Below are positions 44,503-52,345 of a DNA stretch of 64,000 nt, in pieces; position 1 is the first letter of the stretch; the number at the start of each line of letters is the position of its first letter. The notes under the pieces were generated by a model, which saw nothing but the letters and a program-made list of their open reading frames with translations, did no database searches and was not told where the DNA came from. A program made the translations under genes and the position numbers. Origin of the DNA: Reinekea marina (GTDB lineage Bacteria; Pseudomonadota; Gammaproteobacteria; Pseudomonadales; Natronospirillaceae); the NCBI RefSeq assembly GCF_030409715.1, contig NZ_JAUFQI010000001.1, positions 1,972,501-2,036,500 on the forward strand, written 5' to 3'.

Positions 44503-44527
44503 GGGTGCACTCGTTATGAGTGCGCCC
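44503..44527. terminator. bidirectional hairpin between MAPEG and LysR genes
   Basis: GGGTGCACTC / GAGTGCGCCC, 10 bp with one G-U pair and a GTTAT loop, between convergent stop codons. No strong T tract. Confidence 0.55.
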
Positions 44528-44539
44528 ATCAGAATTTAC

Positions 44540-45445
44540 TTATACATCGTCTAAATTATGCTCAATAAAATAATTGGCCATAAAATCTACAAAGGCGCGA
44601 CTTTTCGCCGATAGGTATCGGTTTTCAGGGTATACAACATGAATAGTTCTGGTCGGAATATTCACTTCCGGCAGCAAGTTTACTAATTTTCCAGATTCAA
44701 TGTGTTCTCTGATCATGTAGTAAGGCAGAGCCGAAATACCCATGTCATTCAATGTCGCTTCGCACAACGCGTCTAAATCATTCACGGTGAAACGACGATC
44801 TTTGTTGATCAGAGCGGCTTCCTTCAAAAAGCGCTTGATCCAACGAGGTTCAGCGAAGTCGATACCAGAGACCATCAGTATGTAATGGTTGGTCAGCTCC
44901 TGAAGGGTTTCTGGCCGACCATGTTTTTCTAAATATTCCTTAGAAGCAACAATGATTACCTTTTGGCGCGCGACAGGACGTGCGACGAGTCGGCTGTCTT
45001 GTAAAGAGCCAAGGTGAATGGCTAGGTCTATACCTTCACGAACGAGATCCATGCCTTTATCGGCTAAGGTTAAGTCGAAATTTACATCTGGGTATTGTTC
45101 TAGAAACTTAGCGAAAATTTTCATCAGCATTGCGCGACCAAACGTCGGCGTTGCAGATATCTTTAAGGTGCCCCGAGGACTGGTTTCTAAATCTTTTACC
45201 ATGTGCTCAGCTTCTTCTAAGTCTTCCAATAACCGGCTACAACGATTAAAAAACAATTGTCCGGCTTCAGTTGGGCTGACTGACCGCGTTGTTCGATTAA
45301 GTAAGCGAACGCCTAAACGATCTTCCAGTAAACTGATTTGTTTACTGACGGCGGAAGGGGTAAGGCCTAGCTGGTGAGCTGCGTTGGTAAAGTTATTTGC
45401 TTTAACCACAGTGGTAAAAATAATGAGTGAGTCCAATCGAGCCAT
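44540..45445 (-). CDS. LysR-family transcriptional regulator
   Basis: 301 residues. N-terminal winged helix (MARLDSLIIFTTVVKANNFTNAAHQLGLTPSAVSKQISLLE-type, HTH about 18-42) and a LysR substrate-binding domain. Closest in style to the CrgA/AaeR-like group (RTTRSVSPTEAGQLFFNRC). No divergent target gene is adjacent, so its regulon is not predicted. Confidence 0.9.
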   Translation of the reverse strand: MARLDSLIIFTTVVKANNFTNAAHQLGLTPSAVSKQISLLEDRLGVRLLNRTTRSVSPTEAGQLFFNRCSRLLEDLEEAEHMVKDLETSPRGTLKISATPTFGRAMLMKIFAKFLEQYPDVNFDLTLADKGMDLVREGIDLAIHLGSLQDSRLVARPVARQKVIIVASKEYLEKHGRPETLQELTNHYILMVSGIDFAEPRWIKRFLKEAALINKDRRFTVNDLDALCEATLNDMGISALPYYMIREHIESGKLVNLLPEVNIPTRTIHVVYPENRYLSAKSRAFVDFMANYFIEHNLDDV

Positions 45446-45808
45446 AGAAACATCCAGTGATTTGATGAAGATCGCACAATCTTATAGGCACTTTGATGAA
45501 TAATCCATATTTATCTATGAAAATAATTTGAAAGTGGTTGAGAGTGCAGATTTGAGCATATTTAGCTGTATTTAGCTCCATATTAATAGAATATCGGCCA
45601 AAATTTATACGTTTAAGGCGGGTGAATCGACAGAAGAATCAGTAAATATTCGAATTCTATTGAATTTATAGGGTAATTCATAAGCGCTTTATCTTTTGAA
45701 GCTTACAAACCGTTACCAAGTGCTTTTAAAGTTATAATGAGATTGGCCGATACCTCGAAGGTAAGGTTATACCTGTACTAGGTGTAACATTGGTTAGAGG
45801 GATTCCCT
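45446..45808. other. 363-nt intergenic region
   Basis: Between divergent lysR and the DUF5610-like gene. AT-rich; holds the sigma-28 promoter listed separately, a short inverted repeat GTTATACCTGTACTAGGTGTAAC near 45766, and no open frame I can support. Confidence 0.6.
45727..45753 (+). promoter_or_regulatory. sigma-28 (FliA) promoter
   Basis: TAAAGTTA (7 of 8), exactly 11-nt spacer, GCCGATAC (7 of 8). Start near 45760, about 50 nt before the DUF5610-like gene. Confidence 0.85.
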
Positions 45809-46873
45809 ATGCACCACCCAATATCAGGCTATTCCGGTACTACGGTGAATTACGACCGTCCAAATCGAGATCAGCGCGCAGAAGCAGCTAACCGAATGCT
45901 CGATAAAAACCCAATATCTGTAAATCAGGCGCAAGAAGCCGAAACCGTTGAAGCGCCATCAAAAGCGATCAATTTTGATGTAGATGCTTTGGTTGACCAG
46001 ATCTGGGGGTTTGCCCAACAACGAATTTCAGATGCGAAAGCCAATGGAGCATCAGAAGATCAGATTGAAAGTATGTTTGAAGCCGCCGAGCAAGGTGTAA
46101 AGCAAGGCTTTGGCGAAGCAAAAGAGATTTTAGACGAACTCGGTCAATTAGACGAACCGTTGACTATGAAAATAGATTCAGCCTTTGGTCAAATTATGGA
46201 CCGCCTAGATGAACAAGACTTGAGTGTTCCAAGTAATCGATCTGAGCCAATTCAAGCGCCTATTCAACGTTCATCGGCCAGTTCAAATGTTGATCGCCAA
46301 ATCAATATGTATCAATACGAGCGCCAAACCTTTTCATTAAATTTGACCACCAATGAAGGTGATAAAATTATGATCCGATCGGTTGCTGAATCTTCTAGTA
46401 CATTAGAAGATAAGCGATTTGGGCGTGAATCCTCAACGGTATGGGGTAGCCAGCAGTCTTCGGGCTTTCAATTGATGATAAAAGGAGATCTAAACGAACA
46501 GGAAGCGGCAGATCTTGATGCCTTGTTAGCTCAGGTAAATGAAGTAGCGAATGAATTTTATGAAGGCGATTATCAAAAAGCATTCGATATGGCGACTGAG
46601 TTAAACATAGACGGCAGTAGCATGCGGTCCATGGACTTAAATATGAAAGAAGTTGAAGCTAAAGGTGTTGGCGTTTATGCAGAAGTGGCCGAGCAACCCG
46701 CTAAAATTCCGGCTGGTTTATCTCCATTGAAAGAGTATGCCGAGAAGCTACTCGCTAGTCAGGAGCAATGGTTTGAGCAGTTTAACAGCCGAGATGCCTT
46801 TTTGACGGTTATTGAAAATCATCCGATGAACCGTGGAGAGTTATTCGATACGCTTTCATCATTACTGTCTTAA
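45809..46873 (+). CDS. DUF5610-like protein, predicted FliA-dependent
   Basis: 354 residues, no signal peptide or membrane segment. The N-terminal third (about 50-120, FDVDALVDQIWGFAQQRISDAKANGAS) resembles the DUF5610 domain; a second domain (about 165-300) contains FSLNLTTNEGDKIMIRS and GFQLMIKGDLNEQEAADLDAL. Function unknown. The strong sigma-28 promoter upstream argues for a late role in motility or chemotaxis. RBS GAGGGAT. Ends at a terminator. Confidence 0.78.
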   Translation: MHHPISGYSGTTVNYDRPNRDQRAEAANRMLDKNPISVNQAQEAETVEAPSKAINFDVDALVDQIWGFAQQRISDAKANGASEDQIESMFEAAEQGVKQGFGEAKEILDELGQLDEPLTMKIDSAFGQIMDRLDEQDLSVPSNRSEPIQAPIQRSSASSNVDRQINMYQYERQTFSLNLTTNEGDKIMIRSVAESSSTLEDKRFGRESSTVWGSQQSSGFQLMIKGDLNEQEAADLDALLAQVNEVANEFYEGDYQKAFDMATELNIDGSSMRSMDLNMKEVEAKGVGVYAEVAEQPAKIPAGLSPLKEYAEKLLASQEQWFEQFNSRDAFLTVIENHPMNRGELFDTLSSLLS

Positions 46874-46906
46874 AGACTCTGAATTTCACACAAATTCCTA
46901 TAAACT

Positions 46907-46938
46907 AAGCACCTCATCATTTGATAGGTGCTTTTTTT
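46907..46938 (+). terminator. terminator overlapping the next gene's ribosome-binding site
   Basis: AGCACCT (46908-46914) / AGGTGCT (46926-46932) followed by seven T. The 3' arm contains AGGTG, which is also the only Shine-Dalgarno sequence for the GTG start at 46939. Confidence 0.75.
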
Positions 46939-47190
46939 GTGAATCTCTTCTTGTACCACACAGCGGGCTGTCACCTTTGTGAATTGGCAGAGCAAGAGCT
47001 CTCCAAGTTACCTCTTAAAGATACTGTCTCACTTGTTTTAGTTGATATTGCCGATTCCGAGCCATTAATGAAGCAGTATGATGTTAGAATTCCTGTCATA
47101 AAGCTTGAGTCAGTCGATAGCGATTTAGGCTGGCCATTTTCATGTGAAGATGTGGTTCATTATCTTGCACAAAATAATATCGAACTGTAG
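46939..47190 (+). CDS. glutaredoxin-family thiol protein
   Basis: About 83 residues with a thioredoxin-like fold and N-terminal CHLC (Cys11, Cys14) in LYHTAGCHLCELAE; cis-Pro in RIPVIKL. Of the DUF836/glutaredoxin-like group. The GTG start at 46939 is chosen because the upstream TTG frame would begin inside the terminator hairpin; AGGTG is 8 nt before it. Confidence 0.82.
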   Translation: MNLFLYHTAGCHLCELAEQELSKLPLKDTVSLVLVDIADSEPLMKQYDVRIPVIKLESVDSDLGWPFSCEDVVHYLAQNNIEL

Positions 47191-47205
47191 TAAAGGGTAG
47201 TTTAG

Positions 47206-47910
47206 ATGTCTTATAAATCAGTCTGTTTAGGTGCGTTTTTCATGGCATTTTTGGCGGGGTGTACTTCGATGCCAAAGAAAACGGAAACCATATATGAAGC
47301 CTTGGTAGTCGATACCAGCTTACGTAGCGTGGTAAATCAGTGTGCTGCTTTAGGTTCTGAAGAAAAGAAAATGATTGTAGAGGCACGAAATTCTTGGTGG
47401 CAAAGAAATGCGAGCCATGTAATGGCCGCTGATTGGGGGTTGCTCAAGCTCAATTGGGATGGCGCTCATGCAAACGCACAAAGCCAACGTGCATTACTGA
47501 GTATGGCACTTTTGGAGAATATTCAAGAGGAATCTAAGCTCGAGAATACTCGTTTAATAAAAGGCAGTGTAACCACAAAACAGTGCCAAAAGCTGGCGGA
47601 AAAAATGAGCAAAGGAAAGCTCGATTTAGCGAAAAGCAAGGCCGATAAAATCGTTTTAAAAGCCTTGAATGATGACAGAGTCAATGTAGAAGGCCAGGCT
47701 CAAATTGCTCAGTCTATCAATAATCGTTATCGAAAATACGGACGCTCATTGTTCGTCGTTGAAAAAACGCTCCGAGAGGCGGGTTGCAGTAAGCCGACCA
47801 TTTCTTTAATTCGTAACGCATGGCCAATCGAGGTCTTTGATGCAACCTGCAACCAGTCAGAATACTTATTGGTTCAGTGCGATTGGGGACGGTGTGAAAT
47901 TAAACGCTAA
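47206..47910 (+). CDS. hypothetical lipoprotein
   Basis: 234 residues; signal peptide with lipobox LAGC (Cys19). The mature part is mostly helical with six further cysteines (e.g. VNQCAAL, TKQCQKL, REAGCSK, DATCNQ, VQCDWGRCE). Family not recognised. Follows the glutaredoxin-like gene by 15 nt and overlaps the next gene, so the three probably form an operon concerned with envelope thiols (inference). Confidence 0.75.
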   Translation: MSYKSVCLGAFFMAFLAGCTSMPKKTETIYEALVVDTSLRSVVNQCAALGSEEKKMIVEARNSWWQRNASHVMAADWGLLKLNWDGAHANAQSQRALLSMALLENIQEESKLENTRLIKGSVTTKQCQKLAEKMSKGKLDLAKSKADKIVLKALNDDRVNVEGQAQIAQSINNRYRKYGRSLFVVEKTLREAGCSKPTISLIRNAWPIEVFDATCNQSEYLLVQCDWGRCEIKR

Positions 47911-48460
47911 GTCATCGGTAAGTTTAACAAATAGCCTTACATATCGATGGACCGCAGTTGCCATTTTCGTATTTGCACTACTGGTGGCAACAGCGATTTG
48001 GTTTCAAAGAACTCATGTTGGATGGTTAATAGAATCGGTACCTGAGCCGATCACTTACTTGCATTCTTGGCAAACGGCTATTGATCGGAATGAAACCCTT
48101 CAACATCCCGCCGTCATTCACCACTTGCCAGATCATTGCTTATGCACTTTGTTAACAATTGGGCATGCTACAAACATTTCTCGAATGGCTGAGCAAAATG
48201 GATTTAGCATCGCGCAAGTGGGCACACATCATAAAGGTCTAGGGAAGTCTGTTGAATTGGTGATCCCAAAGCTATCTCCAACAATTGCCATTACCGATGC
48301 AAATGGTCAAATTAAATATCTAGGTGCCTACAGCGAAGGTGTCCGATGTACCAATGCAAACAGTATGGTCGATTCATTCTTGGAGGGCGTTTCGCACCTT
48401 CCAAGAGCGACAATAGTGGGCTTAGATGTAAAAGTTTGTCGTTGCCAGCTGAATCCTTAA
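47894..48460 (+). CDS. membrane-anchored thioredoxin-like protein (DUF6436-like)
   Basis: About 188 residues: one N-terminal membrane segment (about 17-38) and a periplasmic domain with HCLCTLL, resembling proteins labelled DUF6436. The GTG start at 47894 follows GGGGAC and overlaps the lipoprotein gene by 17 nt; frame-internal ATGs upstream lie far inside that gene. Function unknown. Confidence 0.72.
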   Translation: MKLNAKSSVSLTNSLTYRWTAVAIFVFALLVATAIWFQRTHVGWLIESVPEPITYLHSWQTAIDRNETLQHPAVIHHLPDHCLCTLLTIGHATNISRMAEQNGFSIAQVGTHHKGLGKSVELVIPKLSPTIAITDANGQIKYLGAYSEGVRCTNANSMVDSFLEGVSHLPRATIVGLDVKVCRCQLNP

Positions 48461-48541
48461 GGCATATTGAAATATATTGACTACACTGAAGTACATGGAT
48501 TGCTGTTGCAGTTGTATGGTTTTTTCACACGGAGTCTCACC

Positions 48542-49471
48542 ATGTCAGATATGCTAAAAAACGTCGATAGCCGGACGAATTTAGTCGGCCAAAATAGGCT
48601 AGAGTTATTGATGTTTCGCTTAAATGGACGTCAAGTGTATGCAATCAACGTATTTAAAGTGCAAGAAGTGCTTACGCTACCTAAGTTAACGCTATTGCCG
48701 CAGCGTCATCCTGCTGTCATTGGTGTCGTATACTTAAGAGGTCGGTCAATCCCTGTGATTGATTTAAGTGCCGCGATTGGCTTAAGCCCTGTGCGTCATG
48801 GTGAAGAATCAACCATTATTGTTTCCGAATATAATTCGACCGTTCAGGCGTTTTTAGTTGGCGAAGTCGATAGAATTGTGAATATGAATTGGGATGAAAT
48901 TCAGCCACCGCCTTCTGGTGCAGGAAAATACCATTACCTTACGGCCATTACACAACTCGATAAGGCCATTATCGAGATTATTGATGTAGAAAAAGTGCTT
49001 TCTGAAATATCACCGCTTAAAACAGAGCTGCCTGAGCATATTATGGGCGAAGACTTTGTCGCCAAGACGCAAGGGCGAGAGATCTTGATGGTTGATGATT
49101 CCTTAACGGCTCACGCACAAGCTCGGGCAACGTTTGAGAGCTTGGGCTTGAAAGTACATCAAGCGATGGACGGTATCGAAGGCTTAGACATTCTTAGAAA
49201 GCTTGACTCAGAAACGAATGGGCCGCTTCATGAAAGGTTGTTAATGGTCGTAACTGATGCTGAAATGCCTCGAATGGATGGCTATCGGCTGACTACCGAG
49301 ATACGCTCAGATCCTAGCTTAAAAGACTTATATGTCATTTTGCATACATCTTTAAGCGGTGCATTCAATGAGGCGATGGTCGAAAAAGTAGGCTGTAATG
49401 CTTTTTTGTCTAAGTTTAAAGCTGAAGAGTTAGCCAACGCGGTTAAAAATCGAGTTAACGAATTAGACTAA
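48542..49471 (+). CDS. cheV: chemotaxis coupling protein CheV
   Basis: About 309 residues: CheW domain (20-165, RLNGRQVYAINVFKVQEVL, GVVYLRGRSIPVIDL) followed by a receiver domain with Asp239 (VVTDAEMPRMDGYRL). CheV couples receptors to CheA and is tuned by phosphorylation. The ATG at 48542 follows GGAG and matches the family start. Confidence 0.94.
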   Translation: MSDMLKNVDSRTNLVGQNRLELLMFRLNGRQVYAINVFKVQEVLTLPKLTLLPQRHPAVIGVVYLRGRSIPVIDLSAAIGLSPVRHGEESTIIVSEYNSTVQAFLVGEVDRIVNMNWDEIQPPPSGAGKYHYLTAITQLDKAIIEIIDVEKVLSEISPLKTELPEHIMGEDFVAKTQGREILMVDDSLTAHAQARATFESLGLKVHQAMDGIEGLDILRKLDSETNGPLHERLLMVVTDAEMPRMDGYRLTTEIRSDPSLKDLYVILHTSLSGAFNEAMVEKVGCNAFLSKFKAEELANAVKNRVNELD

Positions 49472-49513
49472 TTTAGGTAGTATGGCTGTCGTCGTTTACA
49501 AAAGGTAACAGTC

Positions 49514-50305
49514 ATGGTCACAAGCGTAATAGATGAACTCTATATTTATCCTATTAAATCTTTACCTGGCCTGTCGGTAGATGAATTAAATTTTGGGTCG
49601 TTAGGCGTTGAAAACGACCGCGAGTTTGTTTTAGTCAATGCCCAAGGCCGATTTATTTCACAACGTTCTCACCCAGCTCTAGCGGCTTTTCATCTGTCCG
49701 ATAACCACAGCACTTGGCAGGTGTCTTCATTAAATAAAAACTGTATTGAAATTCCGAAGCAATCTTACACAGATAAAGCCATGGCTATATCCGTATGGAA
49801 GGATCAAGCCACGGCTTATGAGGTTGATCCTTTGATTTCTCGTTGGTTTAGTGAGCTTTTAGATGAAACGGTTCACCTAGTGCGCTTTGATGAATTAAGC
49901 AGCCGCAAAGTTGAGAAGGGAGGCTTTCAGGGGCATTTTGCATTCGCTGATGGATTTCCTTTGCTGGTTTGTAACTCGAACTCTTTAAGCGAAATAAATC
50001 AAAACGCCCCTAGTGATTTGTCAATGCAACGTTTTCGCCCCAATATCGTGTTGGCGATGCCTGAAAATGAAGAATATAAGGCCCGTTCGATTTCTTTTGC
50101 AAAGGGTGGTGAACTGAAATTAGTTGAGCCTTGTGTACGGTGTAATATTCCTGCGATAAATCCAGAAACGACCGTCTTTGAAAAACCTATTCATGAGTAT
50201 TTGAAGGCTGCAATTAATCGCGGGGGTAAGCCCGTGTTTGGTATGAATGCCATCATTCATCAACTGCGAACAATACGAAAAGGCGAACAATGCATCATTG
50301 AATAA
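49514..50305 (+). CDS. MOSC-domain protein
   Basis: 263 residues: N-terminal MOSC_N beta barrel (IDELYIYPIKSLPGLSVDE) and a MOSC domain with MQRFRPNIVLA and the cysteine motif EPCVRCNIP. YcbX-like without the C-terminal ferredoxin domain. Such proteins may use molybdenum cofactor to reduce N-hydroxylated compounds. Confidence 0.88.
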   Translation: MVTSVIDELYIYPIKSLPGLSVDELNFGSLGVENDREFVLVNAQGRFISQRSHPALAAFHLSDNHSTWQVSSLNKNCIEIPKQSYTDKAMAISVWKDQATAYEVDPLISRWFSELLDETVHLVRFDELSSRKVEKGGFQGHFAFADGFPLLVCNSNSLSEINQNAPSDLSMQRFRPNIVLAMPENEEYKARSISFAKGGELKLVEPCVRCNIPAINPETTVFEKPIHEYLKAAINRGGKPVFGMNAIIHQLRTIRKGEQCIIE

Positions 50306-50327
50306 TGCGTGCTTTCAGTGAACCGAG

Positions 50328-52217
50328 TTATTGCAATGCGGCTATACCTGAATTTGGTTGAGTCCACTGATTCATTTGCCAGACATTTCCCGTATGCAGA
50401 GCATACACTTGGCTGTAAACCAAAACAGACTTCACATAATTCCGAGTTTCATCGAAAGGAATGGACTCTATCCAAATAGAAATATCCCCAGAATAACGTT
50501 TTTTCCAAGCAATCACTCGGCTTGGTCCGGCATTGTATGCCGCGGTGGCGTAAACAGGGTGGTCAAAGCGAGAAAGCAACTCTCTTAAATAGTGGCTTCC
50601 CAATGCGATGTTGGTTAACGGGTCGTCTAGGTCTTCTGTGCCGGTATAGTCTACATCGTATTTTTTTGCGGTAACTTTAGCCGTAGCTGGCATTAGCTGC
50701 ATTAGGCCACGTGCACCGACTGGGCTTCTAGCGGCCTGCATATAGCGACTTTCTTGACGAATGACACCGTAGATCCAGAAGCTAGGAATGTCGAGTAATT
50801 GAGCGTGGTAATCAATAATCGGATCGAATGCTAACGGGTAGCGTAAATGGATTAAGTCGTATCGTCTGCTCCAGCCAGCCGCTTGTGACGCCTTACTGTA
50901 CCAACCCGATTCTAGTGCGAGTTCAGCGGCATCATGCTGAGTTTGGTCATCTTTTTTTCTAAGCCATAGGTTCCATTCAACTTGCGCTCGTTCTATTTCA
51001 CCTAACTTGAATAACGCTAGGGCTCTCACCATCGCTGGCTCTTTTCTGACTCTATCGGCGTTGGCGTTTGGGTAAGGCGTATGGTTAGCCAGTTGGGTCG
51101 GCTGGTTTAATACCCCTGCAGCTAGGTAGCCATAGTAGCTGCGCTTCTTACTTAACTGATGCAGTGGGTTGGTCGTTTCATCAGCAACGCCACTGTGCAA
51201 CATGGCATAACCTAACCAATACTCCCATTGATCTGAATGTTTAAGGGTATCTGACAGTTCAGAATACATTTGAATGACTGAAGAAAATTGCTTTTCGCTT
51301 AACGCAATTTGTAATCGCCAGTGTTGGACAGTTTCATCTGATCGGCTAGGGTCTGCAATCGTTAACCAATAGTGAGCCTCAGGCAAGCCTTGTTTTGCCA
51401 TCGCTACCCCTAAGTATTTAGAGGCCTTTTTAATTTGGTCTGGTGAAAATTTAGGTGTTGACTTGACCAGCGTAAGCCAAAGGTTAGAAGCTGATTTCGG
51501 GTCTTTAAAAGCCATACGATTAACGGAGGCGAGGGCAAGCTCACGCATGGCTTCGCTATTAGGATTATAATTTTTGCTGATTATGCTTTTAGGGTTTTGA
51601 TACACCTTTGCTAAGAAGGTGCCTTGTTCAAAGCTTTCAGCGGTTGGATATAATTTATTAAGATAGCGCAGCAGGCTTCCATTTCGTTGGTAAAAAGCTA
51701 ATAACTGCCTTTGCCAAATTAAGTTTTCCTGATTAGGTTGCAGTGCAAGCCAAGACAATAAAAAAGGGTCACAATGGTCTGGACGTGATGTTCCGCTCAT
51801 CCATAAGTTAGCAATTTCTTCTTGAGAAACTTTTTTGCCAAGAGTTTGTTGCGCTGCAAAATAGTGGCATTTTTGTTCGGCCGACGTAGCGCTCGCAAAT
51901 TCGGAAAACGTGAGGCGTGCATCGTTTCTGCGAATGATTTCTTTTTGCCAAATGGGTTTTAGCAGCCAATAGGCGGCCTGATTATTTGGGTCACTGCGAA
52001 AATTCTTAATTTGTTTGTAACTTACGTTTTCAATGTTTTTTTCAAACCAAAGGCCTAATAAGTGCGGATATAAAGGGTCGTTTTTTAAGCGTGCTAATTC
52101 AGCCTTATTCAATTCGCCAGAGAATATTTTAGATTTTAACTCTTCATACGAGGCGTTTGAAAAGGCACTGAAAAGGACTGTTGAACAAAAAACAAACAAA
52201 CGAATAATATTTAACAT
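50328..52217 (-). CDS. slt: soluble lytic murein transglycosylase (Slt70-type)
   Basis: 629 residues; signal peptide (about 22), an alpha-superhelical U/L domain, then the SLT domain with catalytic Glu489 (VIRQESRYMQAARSPVGARG) and GLMQLMPATAK, ATAAYNAGPSRV. Cleaves peptidoglycan with anhydro-muropeptide formation. Monocistronic on the minus strand. Confidence 0.93.
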   Translation of the reverse strand: MLNIIRLFVFCSTVLFSAFSNASYEELKSKIFSGELNKAELARLKNDPLYPHLLGLWFEKNIENVSYKQIKNFRSDPNNQAAYWLLKPIWQKEIIRRNDARLTFSEFASATSAEQKCHYFAAQQTLGKKVSQEEIANLWMSGTSRPDHCDPFLLSWLALQPNQENLIWQRQLLAFYQRNGSLLRYLNKLYPTAESFEQGTFLAKVYQNPKSIISKNYNPNSEAMRELALASVNRMAFKDPKSASNLWLTLVKSTPKFSPDQIKKASKYLGVAMAKQGLPEAHYWLTIADPSRSDETVQHWRLQIALSEKQFSSVIQMYSELSDTLKHSDQWEYWLGYAMLHSGVADETTNPLHQLSKKRSYYGYLAAGVLNQPTQLANHTPYPNANADRVRKEPAMVRALALFKLGEIERAQVEWNLWLRKKDDQTQHDAAELALESGWYSKASQAAGWSRRYDLIHLRYPLAFDPIIDYHAQLLDIPSFWIYGVIRQESRYMQAARSPVGARGLMQLMPATAKVTAKKYDVDYTGTEDLDDPLTNIALGSHYLRELLSRFDHPVYATAAYNAGPSRVIAWKKRYSGDISIWIESIPFDETRNYVKSVLVYSQVYALHTGNVWQMNQWTQPNSGIAALQ

Positions 52218-52291
52218 GATGACACAGCAAACTTAACCATAATATAGGTTAAGGCTAATCGGTTTAATGGAAAATACAAGCGCTTAATAAA

Positions 52292-52330
52292 TTTAGCCTA
52301 ACTTGAAGAGCTATCTCAAGTTAGGCTAAA
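52292..52330 (-). terminator. terminator after the RND efflux genes
   Basis: Fifteen-bp perfect stem TTTAGCCTAACTTGA and its complement around a 9-nt loop, 16 nt after the permease stop codon on the minus strand. Confidence 0.85.
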
Positions 52331-52345
52331 AAATAGTAGCGTTGT

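Noticed and set aside
48496..48510. Sigma-54-like TGGATTGCTGTTGC upstream of cheV
   Set aside because: The GG to GC spacing is one base short, which abolishes RpoN promoters.
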